A stretch of 7,444 nucleotides of DNA from NCBI GenBank assembly GCA_028697515.1, contig JAQVEY010000110.1, positions 1 through 7,444 of the forward strand, given 5' to 3'. The position numbers were made by a program, and so were the translations under genes. A model generated the notes under the pieces. That model did no database searches, was not told the DNA's origin, and saw only the letters and a program-made list of their open reading frames with translations. Within the stretch, counting starts at the first letter, position 1; each line of letters opens with the position of its first letter. This DNA comes from Bacteroidales bacterium (GTDB taxonomy: Bacteria > Bacteroidota > Bacteroidia > Bacteroidales > ML635J-15). Shown one piece after another: positions 7,256 through 7,444 of this stretch.

Positions 7256-7444
7256 CTATTTGATTAAATTTTGTAAAATATATTTAGTTAATAAATCTAT
7301 TGCAACATCATTTTCGCCCCCTTGGGGAACGATGATGTCTGCATATCGCATAGTTGGTTCAATAAATTGTAAGTGCGATGGTTTTACTGTTTTCTCGTAT
7401 CTGTCCAAAACAGCAGTAACAGATCTTCCTCTTTCAACTATATC
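7256..7444 (-). CDS. udk: Uridine kinase, C-terminal part (5' end outside window)
   Basis: Reading the minus strand from the window edge gives 62 in-frame residues followed by TAG at 7258-7256. The segment contains [19 protein letters not shown], then [20 protein letters not shown], then ENDVAIDLL, which match the conserved end of bacterial uridine/cytidine kinase. That enzyme phosphorylates uridine and cytidine in pyrimidine salvage and is about 200-215 residues long, so roughly the last 30 per cent is present. The P-loop lies beyond the window. Phosphoribulokinase-like relatives share the fold, but the '[17 protein letters not shown]' stretch favours Udk. It is the upstream partner of the exonuclease gene. 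Confidence 0.9.
   Translation of the reverse strand, partial: DIVERGRSVTAVLDRYEKTVKPSHLQFIEPTMRYADIIVPQGGENDVAIDLLTKYILQNLIK

Noticed and set aside
7318..7328. CCCC-TT-GGGG inverted repeat as a terminator or operator
   Set aside because: The loop would be only two bases, there is no T-run, and the bases encode the conserved PQGG of uridine kinase.
1..7444. Mobile element, CRISPR, phage or defence system
   Set aside because: No transposase, integrase, terminal inverted repeats, regular short spacer array or known defence protein was seen; all bases except gaps of 24 or fewer are covered by recognisable genes.

Overview
The window looks like a piece of a Bacteroidota (Bacteroidetes) chromosome. 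Four things point that way. The first gene ends in a type IX secretion (T9SS) C-terminal sorting domain with a YPNP motif. A DUF3098-type gene, a family known from Bacteroidota, sits between ftsX and uppP. The DNA is AT-rich. None of the six visible gene starts has a recognisable Shine-Dalgarno sequence. The genus cannot be decided from this stretch; a free-living or environmental Bacteroidales, Marinilabiliales or Flavobacteriia-like organism would fit.

Layout. Bases 2-2800 (+) hold the 3' part of a large secreted or surface protein. It has one cut-off and seven complete Ig-like modules of about 84-90 residues, three shorter modules of the 'LGPDxxLCxG' type seen in Bacteroidota adhesins, and the T9SS sorting domain. 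Five bases later a compact housekeeping run begins on the same strand: ftsX (2806-3678), a DUF3098 small membrane protein (3685-3954), uppP (3962-4750), truB (4750-5475, overlapping the uppP stop by one base) and queA (5500-6552). On the opposite strand, a udk gene cut by the window end (7256-7444) is followed after two bases by a PolB-like 3'-5' exonuclease gene (6549-7253). The exonuclease gene converges on queA so tightly that the two stop codons overlap in a shared TTAA.

How the genes work together. ftsX and uppP both serve the cell envelope: FtsX is the membrane part of the FtsEX complex that controls peptidoglycan hydrolysis at division, and UppP recycles the undecaprenyl carrier for wall and surface polymers. 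The DUF3098 protein lies between them, has no known function, and is predicted to show a strongly patterned loop to the periplasm. truB and queA both modify tRNA (pseudouridine 55 and queuosine). Gaps of 24 bases or less, and one overlap, suggest that ftsX-DUF3098-uppP-truB-queA is one transcript, perhaps entered from the adhesin gene upstream. The minus-strand pair joins pyrimidine salvage with a DEDDy exonuclease.

There is no gene-free stretch longer than 24 bases. I see no RNA gene, CRISPR array, insertion sequence, phage remnant or convincing intrinsic terminator. Most of the window is ordinary core genome. The less ordinary parts are the cysteine pattern of the Ig-like array, the adhesin-ftsX junction, the uncharacterised DUF3098 gene and the overlapping convergent stops.
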